Shown one piece after another: positions 30,287-39,001 of a stretch of DNA of 64,000 bases. The position numbers and the translations under genes were made by a program. The notes beneath the pieces were generated by a model that did no database searches, had not been told where the DNA came from, and worked only from the letters and a program-made list of their open reading frames with translations. Positions within the stretch are counted from its first letter, which is position 1. Every line of letters starts with the position of its first letter. The DNA is from Candidatus Endonucleibacter sp. (ex Gigantidas childressi) (GTDB taxonomy: Bacteria; Pseudomonadota; Gammaproteobacteria; Pseudomonadales; Endozoicomonadaceae): NCBI GenBank assembly GCA_030674875.1, contig JASXSU010000001.1, positions 630,001-694,000 of the forward strand. Direction: 5' to 3'.

Positions 30287-33200
30287 ATGTTTATCTCATT
30301 TAAATCTTATTCAATTCCATTCTGTTGCAAACATGTAAAAAGTGTTTTTTTACTGTTGATATTGGCCTGTGGTTGCAGTGTAAGTTCAGCGCAAAATTAT
30401 ACGTCACCGGCAGAGCAGTTGCACCAACAAGGTGCCGAGCAGCCACTCAAAAAAAGTTGGACCAATAGTCAGGCTGATGGAGAGGAAAACTTAGCTGGAA
30501 GGTGTTTTAGTAGTAGCAACTTATTAGGAGGCGCTGAATATAGCAAAAGCCATGATAATAGCATTAGTTGCTTGCAACATGTGCTAGATGACAACGATCT
30601 TTCTGTTACTCTAGAAGCATTTAAGGGAAAAAACGTGTTTGAAGTGCTTGCTATGGTATATGTAAGTATTTTGCTAGAAGTTGGTGAGCTTGAACAAGAC
30701 ATAATTAACGCTGGGTTAGAATCACCTAGCTGGATAATAGGTTTTAGCGGTATCACCCAAGAAATAAAGAAGAGAGCTTGTTTCCGCCTGCCAAAAAGTA
30801 CAAAAACAACGTTTACACAGCTCACTAAAGAAGAGCAAATGTTCGTTGCAGAGGTATTGAATTCTAGAGCAAAGCAATGCTTTTATAAGCTTCACACCTT
30901 GTGGCAAGATAAGGTTAAGACGAGTAACGCTAGCCCACTAATTTGCGCCAAATTAGATGAACAAGTAAGTTCGCTGATGTTAAGAGCACAAAATGATACG
31001 CACTTCTTAAATGAGGTTGTCTTGAAGCAAACGCGTAACTTAGTGGATGTATTATCAACCCATTATGTAGTAGCTACAACAAGTAATACGCCATCAGAGA
31101 TACAATATCCAGTATTAGAAGCATTGGTGAATTGGGGTGCGCGTAATTCCGATAGCTTAATAAGCAAATTACTAGATGATAGCAAACGTTGGGTTACGCA
31201 AGATTATCATTTGACTGCAGAAGAAAACAAAACAAATGGCATAAGCGCAGAGGAAAAAGTATTTTTCTCCTATTTGCATTACAACTCAAAAGATGTAACC
31301 GAGGTATGGCATGGTGCAAATGAGTCTTTACGTGATTGTGAAGCCAGAGAGATTGCTAATACTTTATTAGCTAGCGATGTTATAAAAAATTTAAGTGATC
31401 AGTTTAAAACAGTACAACAATTAAATGTCATTTATCAGTCTGGATTTGTGGCATTAGATGCAATGCATAGCAACCTAGAACAACAAGAAAGCCTTAACCC
31501 AGAGGACCAAGCTAAAACAAAGAAAGATAAACAAAACGGATCATTTGGCCAAGAAGACTGGGATGAATACCTAGAGGAAGGTCTAAAGAAAAACATGAAA
31601 GACAGTCTTTTAGGTAAGGTTGCATCTGGTATTAACTATGTATTTAATGTTGTAAAAAATGGCTTTACGGCACCACCAACCAAGCAAGAGCAAAGCAAAA
31701 AAATAATGACTGCCTGGGTTAATATGGTACAAAAAAATGCCTTGCATTTAACAGATAGCTCAGATAATAAAGGCATACAATTGGTTATGGCAGAGTTGAT
31801 AAAAATAGATAGCCTGCATAAAGAAGGAGATATAACCATAAAAGATGCTTTAATTACACTGGTTGCACAGGATTGTACTAGTTCAGATAAAGAACAAGCG
31901 TTTACCCTGTTAACAGGGTTACAGCGTAAAGCAGATATACGACAAAAAACATATTGCTACCAACCACTTGTTACTGCTGTTTCAGATAAAAATGCTAATG
32001 ATTGTGAGTTACAATATGAGCAAGCAGACCAGCCAATAGATATTCCAGCAAGTGGTAATGATTTTGAAAAACACAATAGTGCTGAAGAAAAGCATAGAGA
32101 TTGGTTGTCTATGCCAACAAACGACTATATGTTACAAAAAAGTAAATCACAAAATGATGCTGAGGTTAATGAAGCTGATGGGAGTTATGAAAGTGATGGT
32201 ACTAATACAACCAAATCATCACCTTTGCACGTAGATTGGTGTTTTATTAATCTAGATTATGAAGAAAAAAATGAAGAGCAAGCAAGAGGCCAGTGCAAGA
32301 CTGTGTGGATAGGATCTGGCTATAATTCATCGTTTTACAGCAGGCTTCTTATGGGCGCAGTTGTAGGCTTGTGTGTTTTAGCTGTTGTGGACTCTGCTAC
32401 AGCAGCAAGCTCTCCTCAAGCTGAGACATTTTTTCAGAACCATACTCAAACTGAGTCATTTCTGCATAATACTACCCAAATCGATAGCTCAACTATTAGA
32501 GCCTCTGCTTCTAATGTTATTGGCATTAGTAATGTAGCAGAGCTGAACTTAATTGGCAATCATACAGATTACCCTAGTAACGGCAGCTATAAACTAACTG
32601 CAAGCTTTAACGTAAAAAACTTCACCAAACCAATACCGGAGTTTACAGGTGATTTCAATGGAAATAATGAAACCCTTGACGAGCTGCCATGCTGTTTGAT
32701 AGACAAACTTTCAGGTAAGGGAATAGTTCAAAACATAAACCTCAATAATGTTGACACTAGGAATGCAGAATGTGACCCAGCAGTTGCCAATACTATTACT
32801 GATGAGTCCATAGTTAGATTTATCAAAATTGAGAATAGTCAGTTTAAAGGGGCTGGTAGCTATTTTGAAGGGGTTGGTAGCTATTTTGAAGAGGATGATA
32901 GAGTGTTTAAAGGGAATGCTATAGGTATGGTCTCTAATGTTATGCGGGGGGAATCTAGTTTTGATAATGTAATGATAGCATGTAGCACTCTTAGTGGCAC
33001 TGGGGTTAAATATGCCGGTGGGGTAGTAGGAGCAGCATTTAATAGTGGGAATGAAGTTTTTAAGGTAATAATAGTAAATGTCAATATTACTGGCTCAGGC
33101 CGGGCTCTACGTGTCGGTGGGGTAGCAGGAGAGATGCGAAGCGTGGGAATTAAAGAAGTTTATATCGGCAAGACTATTGTAAAGGGCGCGGGTCAAGCTC

Positions 33201-34396
33201 GTGTTGGAGGTGTTGCTGGATACTCCGCTGATAGTGCCATACAGAATGTTACCGTTATAGATTCGAATATTTTTGGAGGCATTGCCGGAGGAATAGTAGG
33301 TTTCTCAAGGTCTGATAAAGTTAGTACCTGTCATGTTATTAGGGCGAAAGTAAATGGTCGTTTTGTAGGTGGGGTGATCGGATCTGGTGAAAGCAGTGAA
33401 ATGAAAAATGCTACAGTTGCTAATTCTACTATTATTGCGCATACTGAAAGTCCTTCTGCTGGGGGCGGAATAGGGTATGCTAATGCTATTACTGCTGTAG
33501 ACCTTACTGTTATTGATACTGTTATTGATGTTGTTATCAAACACTCAGAATATCAATCAGAAGTTGGCGGTGGTTTTGGAAAGTCATATCGAAGAGTACA
33601 ATTTTCCAATACAATGATCATCAAAACTAACCTGAGTATAGTTGGAGATGATGGTGTTTTGTCTGCTGGATGGGGGGTGGGCCAGATGACGGAAAGTGGT
33701 GCATATGAACAGCTTGCAGTTAGTCAAAGCTTTATCAATATTAAGAAGGCAAATGATGCAAATATAGGTGGTGCTTTTGGGTTTATTGATTCCGCTTCTA
33801 TTTCAAGCTTTACGGTAAGCAGGAGCAAGATACTATTTGAAGGGGATGGATCAAATGTACAAATAGGATTTTGTATTGGAGAGAATAAAGATGGAATAAG
33901 TAATTGTACTTTTGATGAAACTAAAAAGATATTCGATAACTCATCTTACAATGATGCGAACGGAGTCTCACACCATCAGTATAATTATAATATGAACTTA
34001 GCTAATCAATGCAGGAGGAGTAAGTTGCCTTTTATAGGGGAAGATTGTGAAATTAAACCAGAAGAATATAGGCGTTATAAAGAGCCTAGTATTATGGTAT
34101 GGAATGCACCTTGCTTAACGCAAGCGCAAACACCAGTCTCTGCAGCCACAGTGCCTACAGAAGCACCTACAGAAGCACCTACAGAAGCATTAATAATTGG
34201 AGTATCTAGCGTTGCTTTTATTGCCGTTGCTGCTGTTGGTGGTGGTTTTTATTGGTATAAAAGGCATAATAATGGAGGTTGTTGTTCAGGTCATAGGGAG
34301 CTGTCTACAAAAGATGGTGACCATTCAAGCGGAAAAGATGAACAAAAAGCTGAAGAAAGTATGATTATGATTGAGTCTTCAGGTGCAGTTGAATAG
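30287..34396 (+). CDS. Giant secreted surface protein with GLUG-like repeats, copy 2 (intact)
   Basis: A 1369-residue protein, unrecognised as a whole. A signal peptide (VKSVFLLLILACGCSVSSA) starts it. Residues about 40-680 form a largely helical, charged ectodomain with no known motif. A second hydrophobic segment at about 686-708 (LLMGAVVGLCVLAVVDSATAA) resembles an internal signal sequence with an A-T-A cleavage-like end. Residues about 745-1160 contain repeated units of about 35-45 residues, each with GGVVG, GGVAG or GGIVG, a pattern like the GLUG repeats of bacterial adhesins and IgA proteases. A PTEA stalk repeated three times leads to a single span at about 1301-1324 (VAFIAVAAVGGGFYW), basic YKRHN and a 45-residue acidic tail. 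A surface adhesin or host-facing role is inference. Start chosen at the ATG at 30287, eleven bases after AGGAG. Confidence 0.85.
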   Translation: MFISFKSYSIPFCCKHVKSVFLLLILACGCSVSSAQNYTSPAEQLHQQGAEQPLKKSWTNSQADGEENLAGRCFSSSNLLGGAEYSKSHDNSISCLQHVLDDNDLSVTLEAFKGKNVFEVLAMVYVSILLEVGELEQDIINAGLESPSWIIGFSGITQEIKKRACFRLPKSTKTTFTQLTKEEQMFVAEVLNSRAKQCFYKLHTLWQDKVKTSNASPLICAKLDEQVSSLMLRAQNDTHFLNEVVLKQTRNLVDVLSTHYVVATTSNTPSEIQYPVLEALVNWGARNSDSLISKLLDDSKRWVTQDYHLTAEENKTNGISAEEKVFFSYLHYNSKDVTEVWHGANESLRDCEAREIANTLLASDVIKNLSDQFKTVQQLNVIYQSGFVALDAMHSNLEQQESLNPEDQAKTKKDKQNGSFGQEDWDEYLEEGLKKNMKDSLLGKVASGINYVFNVVKNGFTAPPTKQEQSKKIMTAWVNMVQKNALHLTDSSDNKGIQLVMAELIKIDSLHKEGDITIKDALITLVAQDCTSSDKEQAFTLLTGLQRKADIRQKTYCYQPLVTAVSDKNANDCELQYEQADQPIDIPASGNDFEKHNSAEEKHRDWLSMPTNDYMLQKSKSQNDAEVNEADGSYESDGTNTTKSSPLHVDWCFINLDYEEKNEEQARGQCKTVWIGSGYNSSFYSRLLMGAVVGLCVLAVVDSATAASSPQAETFFQNHTQTESFLHNTTQIDSSTIRASASNVIGISNVAELNLIGNHTDYPSNGSYKLTASFNVKNFTKPIPEFTGDFNGNNETLDELPCCLIDKLSGKGIVQNINLNNVDTRNAECDPAVANTITDESIVRFIKIENSQFKGAGSYFEGVGSYFEEDDRVFKGNAIGMVSNVMRGESSFDNVMIACSTLSGTGVKYAGGVVGAAFNSGNEVFKVIIVNVNITGSGRALRVGGVAGEMRSVGIKEVYIGKTIVKGAGQARVGGVAGYSADSAIQNVTVIDSNIFGGIAGGIVGFSRSDKVSTCHVIRAKVNGRFVGGVIGSGESSEMKNATVANSTIIAHTESPSAGGGIGYANAITAVDLTVIDTVIDVVIKHSEYQSEVGGGFGKSYRRVQFSNTMIIKTNLSIVGDDGVLSAGWGVGQMTESGAYEQLAVSQSFINIKKANDANIGGAFGFIDSASISSFTVSRSKILFEGDGSNVQIGFCIGENKDGISNCTFDETKKIFDNSSYNDANGVSHHQYNYNMNLANQCRRSKLPFIGEDCEIKPEEYRRYKEPSIMVWNAPCLTQAQTPVSAATVPTEAPTEAPTEALIIGVSSVAFIAVAAVGGGFYWYKRHNNGGCCSGHRELSTKDGDHSSGKDEQKAEESMIMIESSGAVE
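34154..34189 (+). repeat. 12-bp tandem repeat encoding PTEA units
   Basis: Three perfect units of CCTACAGAAGCA. Copy 1 lacks the array. The resulting PTEAPTEAPTEA stretch precedes the membrane anchor. Confidence 0.92.
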
Positions 34397-34417
34397 CTGT
34401 AATTGAATCTGTACGCT

Positions 34418-34453
34418 GCCTATTCTTAATTTTGCTGATTGGTAAGAATAGGC
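34418..34453 (+). terminator. Hairpin after copy 2
   Basis: Same 11-bp stem as after copy 1, with one change in the loop. Its conservation while the surrounding 3' coding region diverged suggests it matters. Confidence 0.5.
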
Positions 34454-34761
34454 ATTTGAAGCACGATAGGTTATAGGTACTATTAAGTTGTTTTAAAATT
34501 ATCTGAGAAGTAAATATAAGTTTTACCGTTTTTGGTAAATACCTACAATTCCTAGTAAATACCTACAATATTAAATTGTAAAATAATGAGTGACAATTAC
34601 ACTATATTTGAAGCTATAAAGTTCTGAATGTTTACGGGCTGCATCTTTATCAGTTACTAGCATGTTTGTATTTATTTCACTATAAGTTATTGTATTATAT
34701 AGTAATTTAGCGCATAGATTCTCTTGATGTTTTAGTCGGCTATGTTGTTTATATTGGTTAT

Positions 34762-36009
34762 CTATGTACGGGACAAAAAACCTGAAGGCCTTGATTTTCA
34801 AGGCATAATTTAGCAATGGTGACTCTCAGGCAAGGTAACCTGCACGGTCTTTTACCCCAGAATAGGTTATGGTTGTTGAACATGAAAGACGTCAGTTCGA
34901 AGCTAAAAGCTCGTCTGCCTATATCAAGCTCGGATCACCTTCATTGCACAGCTTGTAACGGCCTTACTGCGTAGCCGTTCCACTAACTTGCACCGTGTAG
35001 CCGAAGAGTTTCAGACGAAGGTAGACTACGAGTCCAGTTATCGCCGCATATACCCGTCGCCTTTCAAGTTGCTACGTTGTTGGCTTCGCTTACATACTGC
35101 CTAGTAGCAATTTGAAATGCTTTGAGTATAAAGAGATTTTTCGCTGACTCTGACTACAGTTTTGAGCAACAAGGTGAGCTGATTCTGAGCAGCCTATGCA
35201 TGGATCGCTTTACCCTGCGCATGGATAGAACCAACTAGACGCATGGTTCCAAAAACCTCAACTATCTGGTGGTATCAATTGCTTGGCAAGGAACCTCAAT
35301 TCCCATTGTTTGGGAGTGTCTTGACAAAAAAGGAGGAAACTCCAATACCGATGAAAGCATAGCGGTAATGGATCGTGTACTAAATCTCATTCCCTTAAAG
35401 AGAATTGATAACCTTCTGGCAAATCGTGAGTTTATAGGCCACGTATGGTTAGACTGGTTACGTCAAAACAAACTGTCATGCAGAATTCTGGTTAAAAGCG
35501 ACAATGTGGTGGAACATCGAAGCAAAAAGATTGCCATTGGCAAGCTATGCAGAGGCGTTAGTATCAATCAAACAGTAATGTCGCATAACAAAAAGAAAGT
35601 ATCTGGAGTACCGCTCTATATTGCAGCCCGTCGAACTCTGAAAGGATTGTTTCTCGTCGTAGCTACTAAGAAGCCAGACAACATAATAGATGACTATAGC
35701 AAGCGCAGGAGTATTGATACCATGTTTGGCAATCTAAAAAGTCGGGGCTTTGATTTGGAGTCCACACATATGACGAACCTTGATCGGATGGATTAACTGA
35801 GGGACTACTGACGATTGCTGTTGTGTGGTGCCTACTACCTACTAGTAGGCACTGGTGTATGGGAATGCAAGTCAATTACCGCTAAACAAGCATTACCGTC
35901 CAGCCACGAGTCTGTTTCGATTAGGCTTAGACGGGTACTGAAAAACAGCTGTGCAAAAAATGATCAACCCACTTTTTTAGATCTGCTAAATGTTTTGTCC
36001 CGTACATAG
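34762..36009 (+). mobile_element. IS4-family element, copy B, decayed
   Basis: Ends CTATGTACGGGACAAAA (34762) and CGTACATAG (36009). The longest open piece, 35269-35796, encodes QGTSIPIVWECLDKKG, LLANREFIGHVWLDWL and the YREK-type region KRRSIDTMFGNLKSRG; a TAA after LDRMD and later shifts break the C-terminus. It contains a MITE at 35051. It lies in the same orientation as copy A on the other side of the tandem duplication. Confidence 0.85.
35051..35128 (+). repeat. 78-bp deletion derivative of the family 1 MITE
   Basis: It has both family 1 ends (TACCCGTCGCCTTTCAAG and TTTGAGTA) but lacks 46 bases of the centre. TA flanks it at 35049-35050 and 35129-35130. IS4 copy A has only one TA at the same position and no insert. 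Confidence 0.88.
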
Positions 36010-36020
36010 ATTACTTACCC

Positions 36021-36160
36021 TTATGATATCCGTTACCATTGAAAGTATAAGCAGCCTATAAATTAGCAAATCTTATTACCCTAAGAGTAGTAGTGGATGC
36101 TATTAATAAGAGCAGTCAACTATCTCACACCTTTATGCAAACTAGTACACCCACCATCAT
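36021..36160. repeat. 140-bp direct repeat, right member (family 2 type)
   Basis: Starts TTATGATATCCGTTACC and ends ACCCACCATCAT. It closely matches 38838-38977 in the same orientation and at the same length. It overlaps the stop codon of the second pilW-like gene. Confidence 0.85.
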
Positions 36161-37482
36161 GGGGTCGTCCCGCCACTCTCATCATCATCCTCTTCACTTT
36201 CTACGTCTTCTGGGCATTTTATATCCACATCTGCCGGCAAAGGTTCTGATGGTTCCGGACCTCCATTACAGATGAATTCTTCCACTTGTTTAAATAAACT
36301 CTTTGTTTCATCAGATGGAGGTGCAGGGCAATTCACAGTATCTGTATTGTTTGGGTCTGTACAATCCAATACCGGAGGTTTGAGTACCTCAGGAGGCGTA
36401 TCAGCGATTTCTGGGACTTCGTCCTGTCCCGACTCAGAGTACACTCGCTCTCTCCAGCTATTGTCTCGCTTCGTTGCAAAAATACTTTGGGTCATGGTAA
36501 ACACATAGCGTGGCTCTTTATCATTAATACTAAGAGTGGTACTGCCTAACACATTATAGCTGCGACTCATAGTTACACCTTCGCCAAATTGATTCCCCCC
36601 CCCTACCAAAAGCCCTATCTTCACCCCTCTCACAAAACCCCAATTATCTATATCGCTGGCCGTACGGTAACTAGATACGGCTCGCCCTCCACCATCAGCA
36701 TAGCCATATAACACTTGGAGCTGCTCAACACCTTCAACCATCAAGTGACCACCACCGGATCGAGGAGTACCGTTAGTTTCAAAGCTCTTGCAAAACAAGC
36801 CCTTCTCCCCTTCTGCAGTCTTATCAATAAAGTAACGATTGACTATACTTCCTGATGTGTACACACTAGTACAATCTGCGTCGTACCCAGGGTTAAGTAC
36901 AATAGCTATAGCATCACTCAGGTTGCCACCACCTTCACTGGTACAAGACGCTCCGTCACATAGTCCTGCATAAAAAAGAGTATCTCCAACCTTTTGATAG
37001 GTTATCCAGCCACCACTCCCACGCTTCGTTGTTGCGTTCAGATTAATTCTACAATCCCCATCTCCAGTATTTCTAGACAGAAATCCACTAGCCCATGAAA
37101 AGCCTTTGCATGAAGTATTTGCATCACAGGCAACTTGGCAAGCATTGAGTAGCGTATTCACGTTACGAGTCGTTCCTCCTGAAAATGCTTCATTCGGATA
37201 GATATTGTAACCTCCAATACCAACCCTTACGCTACCGCTACCAGCTTCACGAACATCTCGTCCTAACATGTCCAAAGCATGCTGCGCAGTGGTCTGTGCC
37301 TTTGATCTGGTATCATGATAACTCGAGCTTTGTACGTTGGCGAAGAATACTTGGAACATCCCCTGTATCATCACAACAGAAAGCAATGCGGTGATCATCA
37401 CTTCAATTAATGATAACCCAGCCTGCTTTATCTTATTGTCCAAGTTATGGTTATCTAACTGCGTGTATAAGGCTTTTGTCAT
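36157..37482 (-). CDS. PilW-like minor pilin with an inserted PAN/Apple-like domain
   Basis: The start is the ATG at 37482, five bases after GGAGG, giving 441 residues; the open frame reaches 37593 only through overlap with the previous gene. The prepilin leader ends KIKQAG and the mature protein begins LSLIEVMITALLSVVMIQ, so prepilin peptidase processing is expected. After the pilin helix, residues about 90-165 insert a Cys-rich module with NACQVACDANTSCKGFSW and GDCRINL, spaced like a PAN/Apple domain, a fold used for protein or carbohydrate binding. The later part (VEGVEQLQVLYGYADGGG) is ordinary PilW. A long acidic Pro-rich tail ends the protein. It is the last gene of the operon and a second PilW besides the one at 44859. 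A role at the pilus tip is inference. Confidence 0.82.
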   Translation of the reverse strand: MTKALYTQLDNHNLDNKIKQAGLSLIEVMITALLSVVMIQGMFQVFFANVQSSSYHDTRSKAQTTAQHALDMLGRDVREAGSGSVRVGIGGYNIYPNEAFSGGTTRNVNTLLNACQVACDANTSCKGFSWASGFLSRNTGDGDCRINLNATTKRGSGGWITYQKVGDTLFYAGLCDGASCTSEGGGNLSDAIAIVLNPGYDADCTSVYTSGSIVNRYFIDKTAEGEKGLFCKSFETNGTPRSGGGHLMVEGVEQLQVLYGYADGGGRAVSSYRTASDIDNWGFVRGVKIGLLVGGGNQFGEGVTMSRSYNVLGSTTLSINDKEPRYVFTMTQSIFATKRDNSWRERVYSESGQDEVPEIADTPPEVLKPPVLDCTDPNNTDTVNCPAPPSDETKSLFKQVEEFICNGGPEPSEPLPADVDIKCPEDVESEEDDDESGGTTP

Positions 37483-38677
37483 TAAGTCCTCCATATGCAT
37501 TAATAGTTCTGTTATTTTTAGACTTATCATTTTTAGCGTCATTAAATGAGCTACCCTCGAAATCAACATGAACTGCCAATAGCCCATCAACAACCCGTCC
37601 GTGCATCAAACCTCTAACTTGAGAACTCAATATGGCACTGCTATAAACTAGAACATCATCAATTTCACCTTTAAAATATTTATTTATTTTACCAATAAAA
37701 AAGTATCCTTGTACATGGAGTGGGGGTGCATCTACTGCCCACTTACGAACCAACGCCCCATTTTTGTATAAAGAATAATTATTTCCGCTTCTTATCCAAG
37801 CAATATGAACCCATACCTCAGCAGCAAAAATATTATTCATAACTTGCTTATGACTAGTATAAACTACTGTATTCCAACGTCTCACGTCATAGTCCCAGCA
37901 GGTCCAGGCTATCCTCGTCACACAGTATCTCTCTGAGTGAGGCGTAACAACTCTGCTGTATGCGTCAACCTCTATACCTCCACCGGCTTTAATTGATAGT
38001 CCTGTATTTCTACCACCATCACCTGGCGCACCAAAAAAATCAGCAGCTGCAAGAGACTTAGGCTTAATCCACATAGCCATGGTAAAGTCTCCATTTGCAC
38101 TTGGAGTACCTGCGCCTGAAACTTTTAAATAGTCATTAGCACCATTAAAAGATAAAGCTCGATTAATTAGCAGCAATGCATCTGCGTGAGCTGATAATTT
38201 ACCAGTACTTTTACCTTTTGAATCCCAGTTAATACTAACCCTTCCTCGTAGCGTGCCCCGCTCAGCGCAATTGGTCAAAGCACTACCAGAGTTAACGTCA
38301 AAGCACTCGAACTTCATACTAAGATTATCAATACCATCAAGATCATGACAATATGACTGCTGCACATCATATTTCACTACCTCAGACTGCATACACTTAG
38401 CGCCAACGCAGCTCTGAAGTGACTTACAGTAATCCTTACGATTAGTGACACCATTAATTTCTGTCTTATACAATTGAGGAACAAGGTTGAGCTTAATACG
38501 TTCAAGCATCTCTTCTGAAAGTCGCATCATCGCACTGCGATTAGAGCCGTCTGAAACAAGGCTCAAGCTTTTCATATGTCCATCACTAATCCATAACATT
38601 GCAGTTGAAAGAAGCACAGCGCTAATTAGCACCTCTATAAGGGTCACACCCGATTGCTTTACCTTATGTTTTTTCAT
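37451..38677 (-). CDS. PilV-like minor pilin fused to a LamG/concanavalin A-like domain
   Basis: A 408-residue protein. The prepilin leader KVKQSG is followed by VTLIEVLISAVLLSTAMLWI, and the first 170 residues resemble PilV. Residues about 173-352 form a LamG-like jelly-roll module: RALSFNGANDYLKV, DFTMAMWIKPKSL, VWVHIAWIRSGNNYSLYKNG and YFKGEIDDVLVYSSAIL. The remaining 50 residues (GLLAVHVDFEGSSFND and on) look like the beginning of a second such module that is cut short. Such domains bind glycans or proteins. The gene overlaps the next pilW-like gene by 32 bases, which suggests translational coupling. A lectin-like tip adhesin is a reasonable inference. Confidence 0.83.
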   Translation of the reverse strand: MKKHKVKQSGVTLIEVLISAVLLSTAMLWISDGHMKSLSLVSDGSNRSAMMRLSEEMLERIKLNLVPQLYKTEINGVTNRKDYCKSLQSCVGAKCMQSEVVKYDVQQSYCHDLDGIDNLSMKFECFDVNSGSALTNCAERGTLRGRVSINWDSKGKSTGKLSAHADALLLINRALSFNGANDYLKVSGAGTPSANGDFTMAMWIKPKSLAAADFFGAPGDGGRNTGLSIKAGGGIEVDAYSRVVTPHSERYCVTRIAWTCWDYDVRRWNTVVYTSHKQVMNNIFAAEVWVHIAWIRSGNNYSLYKNGALVRKWAVDAPPLHVQGYFFIGKINKYFKGEIDDVLVYSSAILSSQVRGLMHGRVVDGLLAVHVDFEGSSFNDAKNDKSKNNRTINAYGGLNDKSLIHAVR

Positions 38678-38837
38678 AAAACCATGCCTTCTCTATTATT
38701 GATTTATAGTAACCTTTTTAAATATTCCCTCTGCATAAAAAACATTATAGAATCTGAAAGATCACACCTTCTTTTTCTTTAAACTGGATTAAATATTTTT
38801 ATCTATATTTAATCCTAACAACCTTACTTACCTACAT

Positions 38838-38977
38838 TTATGATATCCATTACCATTAAAAGTATAAACATCTTATAAATGAGCAAATCTTATGACCATA
38901 AGAGTAGTAGTGGATGCTATTAGTAAGAGCAGCCAACTATCTCTCACCTTTATGAAAACTAGTGCACCCACCATCAT
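38838..38977. repeat. 140-bp direct repeat, left member (family 2 type)
   Basis: Same length and orientation as 36021-36160, with scattered substitutions. It lies in the 324-base gap between the fimT-like gene and the LamG pilin, so the two repeats bracket the two domain-bearing pilin genes. Confidence 0.85.
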
Positions 38978-39001
38978 ATGATCTTCTCGTAATTATTATC
39001 A

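Larger units (their letters stand above)
25731..34761 (+). repeat. Tandem duplication, unit about 4.5 kb, lying between two IS4 relics
   Basis: Two consecutive units each contain a giant surface-protein gene plus matching upstream and downstream flanks, including the same hairpin after the stop. Gene starts are 4475 bases apart. The first about 1.77 kb of each gene is almost identical, whereas the second half differs by substitutions and indels. The flanks upstream of the start codons are also diverged. Confidence 0.88.
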
